The notes under the pieces: model-generated
What the model was told of the DNA's origin: nothing
Databases searched by the model: none
The model's input: the letters and a program-made list of their open reading frames with translations, nothing else
Source: Mycolicibacterium fluoranthenivorans
GTDB taxonomy: Bacteria > Actinomycetota > Actinomycetes > Mycobacteriales > Mycobacteriaceae
NCBI RefSeq assembly: GCF_011758805.1
Contig: NZ_JAANOW010000001.1
Span: 2,480,001-2,544,000, forward strand
Reading direction: 5' to 3'
Length of the DNA stretch: 64,000 nucleotides
Position numbers and translations under genes: made by a program
Shown: positions 45,182-56,618 of the stretch, piece by piece
Layout: each line of letters starts with the position of its first letter
Numbering within the stretch: position 1 is the stretch's first letter

Positions 45182-46924
45182 GTGATCACCCGGATGTCCG
45201 AACTGTTCCTGCGAACCCTGCGCGAAGACCCCGCCGATGCCGAGGTGCCCAGCCACAAGCTGCTCATCCGCGCCGGCTATGTCCGCCCGATCGGGCCCGG
45301 GCTGTACAGCTGGCTGCCGCTGGGCCTGCGCGTGCTGCGCAAGATCGAGGGCATCGTCCGTGAGGAGATGAACGCGATCGGTGGCCAGGAGATCCTGTTC
45401 CCGGCGCTGTTGCCGCGCGCCCCGTACGAGGCCACGAATCGGTGGACGGAGTACGGCGACAACCTCTTTCGCCTGCAGGACCGCCGTGGCAACGACTATC
45501 TGCTCGGCCCCACCCACGAGGAACTGTTCACCTTGACGGTCAAGGGCGAGTACTCGTCGTACAAGGATTTCCCGTTGCGGCTCTACCAAATTCAGACCAA
45601 GTACCGGGATGAGGCCCGCCCCCGGGCGGGCATCCTGCGTGGCCGCGAATTCGTCATGAAGGATTCGTACTCCTTCGACGTCGACGACGAAGGTCTCAAG
45701 AACGCCTACCACGCGCATCGCGAGGCCTATCAGCGCATCTTCGGCCGACTCGACATCAAGTACGTGATCGTGTCGGCGGTGTCGGGAGCGATGGGCGGCA
45801 GCGCCTCGGAGGAGTTCCTGGCCGAGAGCCCGATCGGTGAGGACACCTTTGTGCGCTGCCTGGAATCGGGGTACGCCGCCAACGTGGAGGCGGTGATCAC
45901 CGCGGTCCCGGAAGCCCTGCCGATCGACGGGCAGCCCGAGCCCGTCGTGCACGAGACTCCGGACACCGCGACCATTGCCGCGCTCGTGGACTGGGCCAAC
46001 CAGGCGCTGCCCGGTGCGACCACCGCGGCCGACACGCTCAAGAACGTGCTGCTCAAGGTGCGCGAGCCGGGCGGTGAGTGGGAACTGCTGGCCATCGGCA
46101 TCCCCGGTGACCGGGAGATCGACGACAAGCGCCTCGGCGCGGCGCTCGAGCCCGCCGAGTACGCGTTGCTCGACGATGCCGACTTCGCCGAGAACCCGTT
46201 CCTGGTGAGGGGCTACATCGGGCCGAAAGCGCTGCAGGCCAACGGTGTTCGGTATCTGGTGGACCCGCGGGTGGTGGACGGCACGGCTTGGATCACCGGT
46301 GCCGACGAGCAGGGCAAGCATGTGGTGGGTCTGGTCGCCGGCCGCGATTTCGTCGCCGACGGCACCATCGAGGCCGCCGATGTGCGCGACGGTGACCCGT
46401 CGCCGGACGGTGCCGGCCTGCTGACCTCGGCGCGCGGCATCGAGATCGGCCATATCTTCCAGCTCGGCCGCAAGTACACCGACGCCTTCGCCGCGGACGT
46501 GCTCGGCGAGAACGGCAAGCCGGTGCGGTTGACCATGGGCTCCTACGGCGTGGGGGTGTCGCGGCTGGTGGCGGTGATCGCCGAGCAGAACCACGACGAG
46601 ATCGGTCTGCGCTGGCCGGCCTCGGTGTCGCCGTTCGACGCCCACGTGGTGATCGCCAACAAGGACGCCGCCGCCCGGACCGGTGCGATCGAGCTGGCCG
46701 GCGAGCTGGATCGGCTCGGTGTCGAGATTCTGCTCGATGACCGCACCGCCTCGCCCGGGGTGAAGTTCAAGGACGCCGAACTGCTCGGCGTTCCGTGGAT
46801 CGTGGTGGTGGGCCGCGGTTGGTCCGATGGCGTGGTCGAGCTGCGCAACCGCTTCACCGGCGAGACCCGGGAGATCGCGGTGGACGGCGCGGCGGCCGAG
46901 ATCGCGGCCGCGCTCACCGGATAG
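45182..46924 (+). CDS. proS: Prolyl-tRNA synthetase
   Basis: This 580-residue class II synthetase has the motif-1 region [23 protein letters not shown], motif 2 [32 protein letters not shown], the INS-type editing insert (about 230-400) and motif 3 [18 protein letters not shown], ending with an anticodon-binding domain ([21 protein letters not shown]). The insert shows that it is the bacterial ProRS with mischarged-Ala editing. GTG 45182 is chosen from its leaderless -10. It corresponds to Rv2845c. Confidence 0.96.
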   Translation: MITRMSELFLRTLREDPADAEVPSHKLLIRAGYVRPIGPGLYSWLPLGLRVLRKIEGIVREEMNAIGGQEILFPALLPRAPYEATNRWTEYGDNLFRLQDRRGNDYLLGPTHEELFTLTVKGEYSSYKDFPLRLYQIQTKYRDEARPRAGILRGREFVMKDSYSFDVDDEGLKNAYHAHREAYQRIFGRLDIKYVIVSAVSGAMGGSASEEFLAESPIGEDTFVRCLESGYAANVEAVITAVPEALPIDGQPEPVVHETPDTATIAALVDWANQALPGATTAADTLKNVLLKVREPGGEWELLAIGIPGDREIDDKRLGAALEPAEYALLDDADFAENPFLVRGYIGPKALQANGVRYLVDPRVVDGTAWITGADEQGKHVVGLVAGRDFVADGTIEAADVRDGDPSPDGAGLLTSARGIEIGHIFQLGRKYTDAFAADVLGENGKPVRLTMGSYGVGVSRLVAVIAEQNHDEIGLRWPASVSPFDAHVVIANKDAAARTGAIELAGELDRLGVEILLDDRTASPGVKFKDAELLGVPWIVVVGRGWSDGVVELRNRFTGETREIAVDGAAAEIAAALTG

Positions 46925-46927
46925 GCG

Positions 46928-47452
46928 CTACTCGGTGCCGCCCGGGAACGCGAGCGTGACCGGGGCGGTGCCGAGCACCTGACTCCAGCGTGCGGCCAGC
47001 ACCGCGCATTGGGTCAGGGCGGTCACCGCGAACGTGCGGTCCGCACCGGTGGTGGCCTGTTCGAGCACCGCCCGCCAGGCCACCGCCGCGTCCTCTTCCA
47101 TCCGGACGGCGAGCTGGGCGGCCTGGGTGGGATCGGAGACCTCCAGCGGCAGCTGATAGCCCACGGCGGGCTGCGGCGCCGGCACCGACCGCGCGGCGAG
47201 CAGGGCGATCGCCTGCTCGCGCCGCTCCCGGTGCTGGGCCATGGACTCGGCCACCAGGTCGTTGTCGTCGGGGGTGGAGTGCGCGGATACCACGCCGTAG
47301 CCGTAGATCACGCCGTGCTCGGTGGCGACCGCGTCGAACAGTGCGCCCTGGGCCGCGTCGGTCGGTCGATTCGGGTTTGGGGTGGGTGTCGAGCTGGTCC
47401 GGGCCGTTGTGGTGGTGGTGGTGGTGGTCGACGGCGGTTGTGGGGAGGTCAT
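46928..47452 (-). CDS. Ferritin-like DUF4439 protein with poly-Thr N terminus (Rv2844-like)
   Basis: This 174-residue protein starts at ATG 47452. The first 31 residues are a low-complexity Ser/Thr/Pro stretch with eight consecutive Thr, coded by a GGT repeat on the plus strand (47411-47428). The rest is a four-helix ferritin-like DUF4439 domain with EHGVIYGYG (helix 1) and SMAQHRERREQAIALLAAR (helix 2). No signal peptide is seen. It overlaps the upstream lipoprotein-like gene by 4 bases. Function unknown, perhaps metal or redox related. Confidence 0.75.
   Translation of the reverse strand: MTSPQPPSTTTTTTTTARTSSTPTPNPNRPTDAAQGALFDAVATEHGVIYGYGVVSAHSTPDDNDLVAESMAQHRERREQAIALLAARSVPAPQPAVGYQLPLEVSDPTQAAQLAVRMEEDAAVAWRAVLEQATTGADRTFAVTALTQCAVLAARWSQVLGTAPVTLAFPGGTE
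47411..47428. repeat. (GGT)6 trinucleotide repeat coding poly-Thr
   Basis: Six perfect GGT units on the plus strand read as Thr codons in the minus-strand DUF4439 gene. Such runs can change length by slippage in units of one residue. Confidence 0.7.
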
Positions 47453-47994
47453 CGGGCCTGTCCCGGGTCGGCGAGGGCCACCTGGTAAGACGCCGTGCAC
47501 GCCGCGGCGATCGAACCGAGGAGTCCGGCGCGATAGCCGGAGAGCTTCACCGCCAGGTGCGCGGCGTCCTCTGCCGAGGCCTGCAGGGCCGCGGTGACGT
47601 CGGCCACCGTGGCCACCGTGGGCGCCGGGGCGGCGCCGGATGCGGTCGACGTCGGGGCCGCCGATGTCGGTGCCGACGGCGTGGTGGGGGCCTGGCCGCC
47701 GGTGAGCCGGGTGATCTCGTCGCCGAGGGCCCTGGCGTGGGCGGCGCGTTCGGAGGCGACCGTGGTCAGGATGGGGGCGATCTGGGGTCGTGCGGTGGTG
47801 GCGGCCAGCCCCGCGAGCCGGCTGTCGGCGTGCGCGCGTTCGAATTGTCCTACCAGATCGGCGAGTTCGGGTGGCGGCGGCGGGGGCGCGCACGCGGCTG
47901 CCGAACCGAGCACGGTCAGGGCCATCCCCGCGGGCAGTGCCGTGGCCAACAGCCGCCGGCGGGTGATCGTGGGCAAGGCGCTCGGCACGCCCAC
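47449..47994 (-). CDS. Twin-arginine lipoprotein-like exported ferritin-like protein (Rv2843-like)
   Basis: This 181-residue protein has an N terminus [33 protein letters not shown]: the Arg run plus hydrophobic core is a Tat-type signal, and SAAAC a lipobox-like end. The mature part is helical with [26 protein letters not shown] and [30 protein letters not shown], similar to the DUF4439 partner and probably another ferritin-like bundle. Start GTG 47994 (GTG 47988 also possible). The coupled pair, one exported and one cytosolic, is divergent from rimP. Confidence 0.7.
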   Translation of the reverse strand: MGVPSALPTITRRRLLATALPAGMALTVLGSAAACAPPPPPPELADLVGQFERAHADSRLAGLAATTARPQIAPILTTVASERAAHARALGDEITRLTGGQAPTTPSAPTSAAPTSTASGAAPAPTVATVADVTAALQASAEDAAHLAVKLSGYRAGLLGSIAAACTASYQVALADPGQAR

Positions 47995-48074
47995 ATCCTG
48001 CCATGGTGTGCGGGGCCCTTCGCTGCACTGCGGTTCGTTTGGCCAAAGCGCGGCCGCGCCTGGCGTATCGTTTG

Positions 48075-48094
48075 GTAACCGATTACTCGGTCAC
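48075..48094. promoter_or_regulatory. Dyad GTAACCGA-N4-TCGGTCAC in the rimP-nusA-infB promoter region
   Basis: GTAACCGATTACTCGGTCAC matches in 7 of 8 pairs around a 4-base centre. TATCGT (48066-48071), a -10-like element, lies directly upstream, so the dyad would cover the transcription start, as an operator or as a 5'-end hairpin of the rimP operon mRNA. Confidence 0.45.
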
Positions 48095-48140
48095 AACCAG
48101 CCTGGAATGTGTCCGCACAACTCAAGATGAGGAGCTCGCC

Positions 48141-48677
48141 GTGGCACCGGACGTCCCGCTGCTGCCGACGCAGAAGCAAGTGCTCGAGCTACTCGACGGT
48201 GAGTTCGCGCGCGCGGGTTACGAAATCGAGGACGTCGTGGTCAACTCGTCGACCCGGCCGCCGCGGATCACGGTGATCGCCGACAGCGATGACGGTCTGG
48301 ACCTGGAAGCCATCGCCGCCCTGTCGCGGATCGCTTCGCCGCTGCTGGACGCCCTCGACAGTGCCGATACCGCACCGTACGTGCTGGAGATCACATCGCG
48401 CGGCGTCGATCGCCCGCTGACCGAGGAAAAACACTTCCGGCGGGCCCGCACGCGCAAGGTCGAAGTGGTGCTCGAGGACGGGTCCGCCGTCACCGGGCGG
48501 ATCGGCCATGTCGGCGATGGCGTCCTACGCCTCGTGATCGCCGATCGGGGCAAGCTGACGGTCCGGGAACTGAAATTATCTGAGATCGCCAAAGCTGTTG
48601 TACAAGTCGAATTTTCGCCACCCAATCAACGTGAATTGGATCTGGTGGAGCAGTCTGGAAAGGGGGGCGACGCGTGA
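48141..48677 (+). CDS. rimP: Ribosome maturation factor RimP
   Basis: This 178-residue protein is needed for 30S assembly. Start GTG 48141, after ATGAGGAG. It has the YhbC N-terminal alpha/beta domain ([70 protein letters not shown]) and the SH3-like C-terminal domain ([14 protein letters not shown]). It overlaps nusA by 4 bases (GTGA). First gene of the conserved rimP-nusA-ylxR-infB-rbfA operon. Confidence 0.95.
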   Translation: MAPDVPLLPTQKQVLELLDGEFARAGYEIEDVVVNSSTRPPRITVIADSDDGLDLEAIAALSRIASPLLDALDSADTAPYVLEITSRGVDRPLTEEKHFRRARTRKVEVVLEDGSAVTGRIGHVGDGVLRLVIADRGKLTVRELKLSEIAKAVVQVEFSPPNQRELDLVEQSGKGGDA

Positions 48678-49675
48678 ACATCGACATGGCGGCGCTGCAT
48701 GCCATCGAAACCGACAAGGGCATCTCGGTAGATGTTGTCGTCGAGACCATCAAGTCGGCGTTGCTGACGGCCTATCGGCATACCGAGGGCCACGAGGCGG
48801 ACGCTCGGATCGACGTCGACCGTAAATCCGGTGTGGTCAAGGTGATCGCCCGGGAGACCGACGATGACGGCAATCTCATCAACGAATGGGACGACACCCC
48901 AGAGGGATTCGGGCGTATCGCGGCGACCACCGCGCGCCAGGTGATCCTGCAGCGGTTGCGCGACGCCGAGAACGAGCAGATGTACGGCGAGTTCGCCGCG
49001 CACGAAGGCGATATCGTGGCCGGCGTCGTACAGCGCGACGCCCGGGAGAACGCCCGCGGCAACGTGGTGGTCCGCGTCGGCACCGAGGCCAAGGGATCCG
49101 ACGGCATGATCCGTCCGGCCGAGCAGGTGCCGGGGGAGCGCTACGAGCACGGCGACCGCTTGCGCTGCTATGTCATCGGCGTCAGCCGCGGCGTGCGCGA
49201 ACCCAAGATCGAGCTGTCCCGTACCCACCCGAATCTGGTGCGCAAGCTCTTCGCGCTCGAGGTGCCCGAGATCGCGGACGGATCGGTGGAGATCGTCGCG
49301 GTGGCCCGGGAAGCCGGCCACCGCTCCAAGATCGCCGTGGCGTCGAAGGTGTCCGGGCTGAACGCCAAGGGGGCGTGTATCGGCCCCATGGGGCAGCGGG
49401 TGCGCAATGTGATGAGCGAGTTGTCCGGCGAGAAGATCGACATCATCGATTTCGACCCCGACCCGGCGCGGTTCGTGGCCCATGCGCTGTCCCCGGCCAA
49501 GGTGGTGTCGGTGACCGTCATCGACGAGGCCACCCGCGCCGCCCGGGTGGTGGTACCGGACTTCCAGCTGTCGCTGGCGATCGGCAAGGAAGGGCAGAAC
49601 GCCCGGCTCGCGGCGCGGCTGACCGGCTGGCGGATCGACATCCGCAGCGATGCCGCCGAGCCCGGAACGGCCTGA
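48674..49675 (+). CDS. nusA: Transcription termination/antitermination factor NusA
   Basis: This 333-residue protein has an RNAP-binding N-terminal domain (about 1-115), an S1 domain (about 120-190, with [25 protein letters not shown]) and two KH domains ([62 protein letters not shown]). It lacks the C-terminal acidic repeats of E. coli NusA, which is normal in mycobacteria. It binds nascent RNA during pausing, termination and rRNA antitermination. Confidence 0.96.
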   Translation: MNIDMAALHAIETDKGISVDVVVETIKSALLTAYRHTEGHEADARIDVDRKSGVVKVIARETDDDGNLINEWDDTPEGFGRIAATTARQVILQRLRDAENEQMYGEFAAHEGDIVAGVVQRDARENARGNVVVRVGTEAKGSDGMIRPAEQVPGERYEHGDRLRCYVIGVSRGVREPKIELSRTHPNLVRKLFALEVPEIADGSVEIVAVAREAGHRSKIAVASKVSGLNAKGACIGPMGQRVRNVMSELSGEKIDIIDFDPDPARFVAHALSPAKVVSVTVIDEATRAARVVVPDFQLSLAIGKEGQNARLAARLTGWRIDIRSDAAEPGTA

Positions 49676-49722
49676 GGGCGAGCCACCCCGACACGCGATT
49701 CTGTCCGGGCGAACGGTGACGG

Positions 49723-49728
49723 TAGACT
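49723..49728 (+). promoter_or_regulatory. -10 element TAGACT before ylxR
   Basis: TAGACT ends 5 bases before GTG 49734. It would be an internal leaderless promoter giving ylxR-infB expression independent of rimP. Confidence 0.45.
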
Positions 49729-49733
49729 GAGCC

Positions 49734-50081
49734 GTGATCCAGCGCGAGACTCCGACTTCCCAGCCTCGTGCGCACCGAAGCCCTGATGGACCGGTGCGAA
49801 CGTGTGTGGGTTGCCGGAAGCGAGAGTTGGCCGTCGATCTGCTTCGGCTGGCCGCTGTCCTCGACGGGACCGGTAATTGCGCCGTAACCGTCGACTCAGC
49901 GGGTAGCCTGCCGGGGCGGGGTGCATGGTTGCATCCCGACCGGCAATGCCTCGAAGCGGCGATCCGGCGGCGGGCGTTCGTCCGAGCGTTACGGATCACC
50001 GGTTCACCGGAAGTTTCCGGGGTGGTCGAGTATGTCGAAGCAATTCGGCCGCCCGATCATCACGGTCAAGAGAACAGGTAG
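49734..50081 (+). CDS. YlxR (DUF448) RNA-binding/nucleoid-associated protein
   Basis: This 115-residue protein has the YlxR signature VRTCVGCRKRE at about 21-31 and GRGAWLHPDRQCLEAAIRRRAFVRALR further on. YlxR proteins bind RNA or act as nucleoid-associated regulators and almost always lie between nusA and infB, as here. The 101 bases to infB hold no ORF I trust; small frames there are chance. Confidence 0.88.
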   Translation: MIQRETPTSQPRAHRSPDGPVRTCVGCRKRELAVDLLRLAAVLDGTGNCAVTVDSAGSLPGRGAWLHPDRQCLEAAIRRRAFVRALRITGSPEVSGVVEYVEAIRPPDHHGQENR

Positions 50082-50182
50082 CGAAGAACATGAGCACACC
50101 GTGAAGTCCCGATGACCATGCGTCATAGCTAAACCCGAGGCGCGGCCCTACCACCGCTGTCGCCTCCAGATGAGGAGATGTA

Positions 50183-53035
50183 GTGGCAGCCCCAGGTAAG
50201 GCCCGTGTACACGAGTTGGCTAAGGAACTCGGTGTTACCAGCAAGGAAGTGCTCGCCCGACTGAGCGATCAGGGCGAATTCGTGAAATCGGCATCATCGA
50301 CGGTCGAGGCCCCCGTGGCCCGCCGTCTGCGGGAATCGTTCGGCGGCGGCAAACCCGCTAAGTCCGCGAGCCCCGCCGCTCGGCCGTCGTCGCCCACCGG
50401 TGGCACGCCGACCCCCGGACCCCGGCCCGGCCCCAAACCGCCGGCCCCGGCCGCCCCGGCCCCGGCCGCCCCGGCCCCGGCAGCTCCGCCGCCGGCACCC
50501 GCGGCTCCGCCCGCAGCTCCCGTCGAGGCCCCAGTGGCCGACGCGGCGCCTGCCCAGCGTCCGGGCCCCCGGCCCGGCCCCGCACCGGCCGCCCCCGAGG
50601 CGCCGGCCGCACCGGCCCCCGCTGCTCCGGCGGCGCCTGCCGCCTCGGCCGCCCCGTCTGATGCCCGTCCGGGTCCGCGTCCCGGTCCCAAGCCGGCTCC
50701 GCGGGCACCCCGCGTCGGCAACAACCCCTTCTCGTCCCAGCAGCCGGTCGAGCGTCCGGCCCCGCGTCCGCAGGCCGGCCCGGGCGGTCCGCGCCCCGGC
50801 CCCGGTGCCGGTGGCCCGCGTCCCGGCGCACCTCGTCCGGGCGGAGCCTCGCCCGGCAACATGCCGCCTCGTCCGCCCGGCGCCCGACCCGGCGCAACGG
50901 GTCGTCCCGGCGGTCCCCGTCCCGGTCCCGGCGGCGGTCCCCGCCCCGGTCAGGGTGCGCGTCCCGGTGGCGGCGGCGGTAACTACCGCGGCGGCGGCGC
51001 CGGCGGTGGTGCCGGTGCAGGTGCCGGTGCGGCCGGTGGATTCCGCGGTCGTCCCGGTGGTGGCGGTGCGCCCGGTGCCGGTGGTGGCGGCGGTGGCCGT
51101 CCCGGTCAGCGCGGCGGTGCCGCGGGTGCCTTCGGCCGTCCCGGTGGTGCGCCCCGTCGTGGCCGCAAGTCGAAGCGCGCAAAACGCGCCGAGTACGAGA
51201 ACATGCAGGCCCCGGTTGTCGGTGGGGTGCGGTTGCCGCACGGCAACGGCGAGACCATCCGGCTGGCCCGCGGCGCGTCGCTCTCCGATTTCGCCGACAA
51301 GATCAACGCCAACCCGGCCTCGCTGGTGCAGGCGCTGTTCAACCTCGGTGAGATGGTCACCGCGACGCAGTCGGTGGGTGACGAGACCCTGGAACTGCTC
51401 GGCAGCGAGATGAACTACGTCGTGCAGGTCGTGTCCCCGGAGGACGAGGACCGCGAACTGCTCGAATCCTTCGACCTCACCTATGGCGAGGACGAGGGTG
51501 GCGAAGAGGATCTCGAACAGCGTCCGCCGGTGGTCACCGTCATGGGTCACGTCGACCACGGCAAGACCCGCCTGCTCGACACCATCCGTAAGGCCAACGT
51601 CCGTGAGGGTGAGGCCGGTGGCATCACCCAGCACATCGGCGCCTACCAGGTCGCCGTCGAGCATGACGGCGCCGAGCGGCTCATCACCTTCATCGACACC
51701 CCCGGTCACGAGGCGTTCACCGCCATGCGTGCCCGTGGTGCCAAGGCCACCGATATCGCGATCCTGGTGGTCGCCGCCGACGACGGTGTCATGCCGCAGA
51801 CGGTGGAGGCCATCAACCACGCGCAGGCCGCCGATGTGCCGATCGTGGTCGCGGTCAACAAGATCGACAAGGAGGGTGCGGATCCGCAGAAGATCCGGGC
51901 CCAGCTGACCGAGTACGGGTTGGTCGCCGAGGACTTCGGTGGCGACACCATGTTCGTCGACATCTCGGCCAAGAACGGCACCAATATCCAGGCGCTGGAG
52001 GAAGCGGTGCTGTTGACCGCCGACGCGGCGCTGGATCTGCGGGCCAACCCCGATATGGAGGCCCAGGGTGTGGCCATCGAAGCGCACCTGGACCGCGGTC
52101 GCGGCCCGGTCGCCACGGTGCTCATCCAGCGCGGCACCCTGCGGGTCGGCGACTCGGTCGTGGCCGGCGACGCCTACGGACGTGTGCGTCGCATGGTCGA
52201 CGAGCACGGCGAGGACATCCACGAGGCGCTGCCCTCGCGGCCGGTCCAGGTCATCGGCTTCACGTCGGTGCCCGGCGCGGGCGACAACCTGCTCGTCGTC
52301 GACGAGGATCGCATCGCCCGGCAGATCGCCGATCGGCGCAGCGCGCGCAAGCGCAATGCACTGGCCGCCCGTAGCCGCAAGCGCATCAGCCTCGACGATC
52401 TCGATGCCGCGCTGAAGGAGACCAGCCAGCTGAACCTGATCCTCAAGGGCGACAACTCCGGCACCGTGGAGGCGCTGGAGGAAGCCCTGCTGGGGATCGA
52501 CATCGGCGACGAGGTCGAGCTGCGCGTCATCGACCGTGGTGTCGGTGGCGTCACCGAGACCAACGTCAACCTGGCGTCGGCCTCGAACGCGATCATCATC
52601 GGCTTCAACGTCCGGGCGGAGGGCAAGGCCACCGAGCTGGCCAACCGCGAGGGCGTCGACATCCGGTACTACTCGGTGATCTACCAGGCCATCGACGAGA
52701 TCCAGGCCGCGCTCAAGGGCATGCTCAAGCCGGTCTACGAGGAGAAGGAGCTCGGCCGCGCCGAGATCCGGGCGATCTTCCGGTCGTCGAAGGTCGGCAA
52801 CATCGCCGGCTGCCTCGTCACCTCGGGCATCATGCGGCGCAACGCCAAGGCGCGCCTCATCCGCGACAACGTCGTGGTGGCCGAGACGGTAACCATCTCG
52901 TCGCTGAAGCGGGAGAAGGACGATGCGACCGAGGTCCGCGACGGTTACGAATGCGGTCTGACGCTGACGTACAACGACATCAAAGAAGGCGATGTCATCG
53001 AGGCCTACGAACTGGTCGAAAAAGCGCGCGTCTGA
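50183..53035 (+). CDS. infB: Translation initiation factor IF-2
   Basis: This 950-residue GTPase brings fMet-tRNA to the 30S subunit. The N-terminal IF2_N motif [48 protein letters not shown] is followed by a linker of about 270 residues made of Pro/Ala and then Gly/Pro/Arg repeats (about 60-330). The G domain has GHVDHGKT (near residue 454), DTPGHEAF and NKID; domains II-IV end with [12 protein letters not shown] and [11 protein letters not shown]. Start GTG 50183 has AGGAGATG upstream. It corresponds to Rv2839c. Confidence 0.97.
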   Translation: MAAPGKARVHELAKELGVTSKEVLARLSDQGEFVKSASSTVEAPVARRLRESFGGGKPAKSASPAARPSSPTGGTPTPGPRPGPKPPAPAAPAPAAPAPAAPPPAPAAPPAAPVEAPVADAAPAQRPGPRPGPAPAAPEAPAAPAPAAPAAPAASAAPSDARPGPRPGPKPAPRAPRVGNNPFSSQQPVERPAPRPQAGPGGPRPGPGAGGPRPGAPRPGGASPGNMPPRPPGARPGATGRPGGPRPGPGGGPRPGQGARPGGGGGNYRGGGAGGGAGAGAGAAGGFRGRPGGGGAPGAGGGGGGRPGQRGGAAGAFGRPGGAPRRGRKSKRAKRAEYENMQAPVVGGVRLPHGNGETIRLARGASLSDFADKINANPASLVQALFNLGEMVTATQSVGDETLELLGSEMNYVVQVVSPEDEDRELLESFDLTYGEDEGGEEDLEQRPPVVTVMGHVDHGKTRLLDTIRKANVREGEAGGITQHIGAYQVAVEHDGAERLITFIDTPGHEAFTAMRARGAKATDIAILVVAADDGVMPQTVEAINHAQAADVPIVVAVNKIDKEGADPQKIRAQLTEYGLVAEDFGGDTMFVDISAKNGTNIQALEEAVLLTADAALDLRANPDMEAQGVAIEAHLDRGRGPVATVLIQRGTLRVGDSVVAGDAYGRVRRMVDEHGEDIHEALPSRPVQVIGFTSVPGAGDNLLVVDEDRIARQIADRRSARKRNALAARSRKRISLDDLDAALKETSQLNLILKGDNSGTVEALEEALLGIDIGDEVELRVIDRGVGGVTETNVNLASASNAIIIGFNVRAEGKATELANREGVDIRYYSVIYQAIDEIQAALKGMLKPVYEEKELGRAEIRAIFRSSKVGNIAGCLVTSGIMRRNAKARLIRDNVVVAETVTISSLKREKDDATEVRDGYECGLTLTYNDIKEGDVIEAYELVEKARV
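50441..50484 (+). repeat. 15-bp tandem repeat in infB linker
   Basis: About three copies of CCGGCCCCGGCCGCC, each coding Pro-Ala-Pro-Ala-Ala, sit in the IF-2 linker. The third copy is slightly degenerate. Length change in multiples of five residues is possible without frameshift. Confidence 0.6.
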
Positions 53036-53071
53036 TGAGCGGAGCGAAGAAGACAGATAAGGCGGGGCTAA

Positions 53072-54539
<1,468 letters not shown>

Positions 54540-54544
54540 GCGAT

Positions 54545-55858
54545 TTGTCCGACCAGCCGGTCACCGCACGGCGCATCGCCGGTCTGGCGCTGCCCGCCCT
54601 CGGGGTGCTCGCCGCCGAACCGGTCTACCTGCTGTTCGATATCGCAGTCGTCGGGCGGCTCGGTGCGCTGAGCCTGGCCGGGCTCGCGATCGGCGGTCTG
54701 GTGCTGTCGCTGGTCAGCTCCCAGTTGACCTTCCTGTCGTACGGCACCACGGCACGCTCCGCCCGCTTCTTCGGTGCCGCCGACCGCCGCGCCGCGGTGG
54801 GCGAGGGCGTACAGGCCACCTGGCTGGCGCTGGGGCTGGGGCTGCTGGTGGTGCTCATCGTGCAGATCTTCGCGGTGCCGCTGTGCAATGCCATCTCCGG
54901 AGGCGGGGAGATCGCCGCCGCGGCGCTGCCCTGGTTGCGGATCGCAATCCTGGGTGCCCCCGCGATCATGGTGTCGATGGCCGGTAACGGCTGGCTGCGC
55001 GGCGTGCAGGACACCGCCCGCCCGCTGCGCTATGTGCTTGTCGGCTTCGCTGTTTCAGCGTTGCTGTGCCCGACCCTGGTGTACGGCCTCCTCGGGGCTC
55101 CGCGGCTCGGGCTGGCCGGGTCGGCGGTGGCCAACCTGGTGGGGCAGTGGCTGGCCGCCGGCTTGTTCGTGCGGGCCCTGCTGGTGGAGCGGGTACCGCT
55201 GGGCATCCGGCCGACGCTGCTCAAGGCCCAGCTGGTGATGGGCCGCGATCTGGCACTGCGGACGCTGGCGTTCCAGGCCTGTTTCGTCTCGGCGGGGGCG
55301 GTCGCGGCTCGCTTCGGCGCGGCCGCGGTGGCGGCCCATCAGGTGGTCCTGCAGTTGTGGAACTTCCTTGCGCTGGTACTGGATTCGCTGGCCATCGCGG
55401 CGCAGTCGTTGGTGGGTGCGGCGCTGGGGGCGGGCCGGCTGGGACACGCCAAAGGGGTGGCGTGGCGGGTGACGGTGTACTCGACGGTGGCCGCCGCGGT
55501 GCTGGCGTTGATGTTCGCGCTCGGGGCGCCGATGCTGCCCGGGTTGTTCACCTCCGATGCCGCGGTGCTCGACGAGATCGTCGCGCCCTGGTGGTTCATG
55601 GTGGGGCAGTTGACGGTTGCCGGGGTGGTGTTCGCCCTCGACGGTGTGCTGCTCGGCGCCGGGGACGCGAAGTTCATGCGCAACGCCACCCTGATCAGTG
55701 CACTGGTCGGGTTTCTGCCGCTGATCTGGTTGTCGCTGGCGTTCGGCTGGGGTTTGGTGGGGATCTGGTCCGGGCTGAGCACCTTCATGGTGCTGCGCCT
55801 GGTGTTCGTCGGCTGGCGCGCGTTCTCGGGACGATGGCTGGTGGCGGGCACCGGCTGA
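54545..55858 (+). CDS. dinF: MATE-family efflux protein DinF
   Basis: This 437-residue 12-TM transporter of the MATE/DinF group has ALPALGVLAAEPVYLLFDIAVVGRLGALSLAGLAIGGLVLS in TM1-2, AAHQVVLQLWNFLALVLDSLAIAAQSLVGAALGAGR in TM7-8, and AKFMRNATLISALVGFLPL further on. It would export cations or drugs in exchange for H+ or Na+. It starts at TTG 54545, 5 bases after nrnA, in line with the operon; no better ATG/GTG exists. It corresponds to Rv2836c. Confidence 0.9.
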   Translation: MSDQPVTARRIAGLALPALGVLAAEPVYLLFDIAVVGRLGALSLAGLAIGGLVLSLVSSQLTFLSYGTTARSARFFGAADRRAAVGEGVQATWLALGLGLLVVLIVQIFAVPLCNAISGGGEIAAAALPWLRIAILGAPAIMVSMAGNGWLRGVQDTARPLRYVLVGFAVSALLCPTLVYGLLGAPRLGLAGSAVANLVGQWLAAGLFVRALLVERVPLGIRPTLLKAQLVMGRDLALRTLAFQACFVSAGAVAARFGAAAVAAHQVVLQLWNFLALVLDSLAIAAQSLVGAALGAGRLGHAKGVAWRVTVYSTVAAAVLALMFALGAPMLPGLFTSDAAVLDEIVAPWWFMVGQLTVAGVVFALDGVLLGAGDAKFMRNATLISALVGFLPLIWLSLAFGWGLVGIWSGLSTFMVLRLVFVGWRAFSGRWLVAGTG

Positions 55859-55862
55859 GGCG

Positions 55863-56552
55863 TCAGTACGTGGTGTCCCCGCCGCCGGCGCTGGTCAGCA
55901 GCGCACGCGAGCCGGACACCCCCAGCCGGGTGGCCCCGGCGGCCATCATCGCCACGGCCTGTTCCATGGTGCGCACCCCGCCGGACGCCTTCACCTGCAA
56001 CCCGGCGTCGCGCACGGTGCGGTGCATCAACTCCACCGCGTGCACGCTCGCCCCGCCGGCGGGATGAAACCCGGTGGAGGTCTTGACGAAATCGGCGTCG
56101 GCGGCCACCGCGGCGCGGCACACCTCGACGATCTCGTGGTCGGTCAACGCCGCGGATTCGATGATCACCTTCAGGACGGTCGGTGCCGGCGCGGCCGCGC
56201 GCACGGCGGCGATATCGGCCTGCACCCGGTCGAATGCCCCCTCCTTGGCGGCGCCGACGTCGATGACCATGTCGATCTCGTCAGCGCCGTTGCGCACGGC
56301 CTCGGCCGCTTCGGCAGCCTTCACGGCCGAGGTGTGCTTCCCGCTGGGAAACCCGCATACCGCGGCCACTTTCAGGCGTGCGGGCACCGTGATCGGGAGC
56401 ATCGAGGGTGACACACACACGGAATAGGTGCCCAGTTCCTCGGCTTCGGAGACCAGTGCGGCGACGTCGGCGGCTGTGGCTTCCGGCTTGAGCAAGGTGT
56501 GGTCGATGACGGCCGCGACGGCGGGGGCGGTGGGCGTGGGGGAGATGCTCAT
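55863..56552 (-). CDS. deoC: Deoxyribose-phosphate aldolase
   Basis: This 229-residue class I aldolase splits deoxyribose 5-phosphate into acetaldehyde and glyceraldehyde 3-phosphate. [15 protein letters not shown] begins the barrel; [12 protein letters not shown] and [17 protein letters not shown] follow, with the Schiff-base Lys in [24 protein letters not shown] and [28 protein letters not shown] at the end. Start ATG 56552 has GAAGGAAC upstream. It converges on dinF. Confidence 0.95.
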   Translation of the reverse strand: MSISPTPTAPAVAAVIDHTLLKPEATAADVAALVSEAEELGTYSVCVSPSMLPITVPARLKVAAVCGFPSGKHTSAVKAAEAAEAVRNGADEIDMVIDVGAAKEGAFDRVQADIAAVRAAAPAPTVLKVIIESAALTDHEIVEVCRAAVAADADFVKTSTGFHPAGGASVHAVELMHRTVRDAGLQVKASGGVRTMEQAVAMMAAGATRLGVSGSRALLTSAGGGDTTY

Positions 56553-56618
56553 CGGGTTCCTTCGGGTGTGGTCGTGAGGTGCGGTCAGGCCGCGATCAGG
56601 ATCAGGCCGGTGCAGCGG

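Noticed and set aside
49921..50115. 64-residue frame overlapping the end of ylxR
   Set aside because: It lies in another frame inside ylxR and has no ribosome site or family motif.
50430..51170. Repeat-rich GC stretch resembling a PE_PGRS or collagen-like gene
   Set aside because: The repeats are in frame within infB between the IF2_N motif and the G domain.
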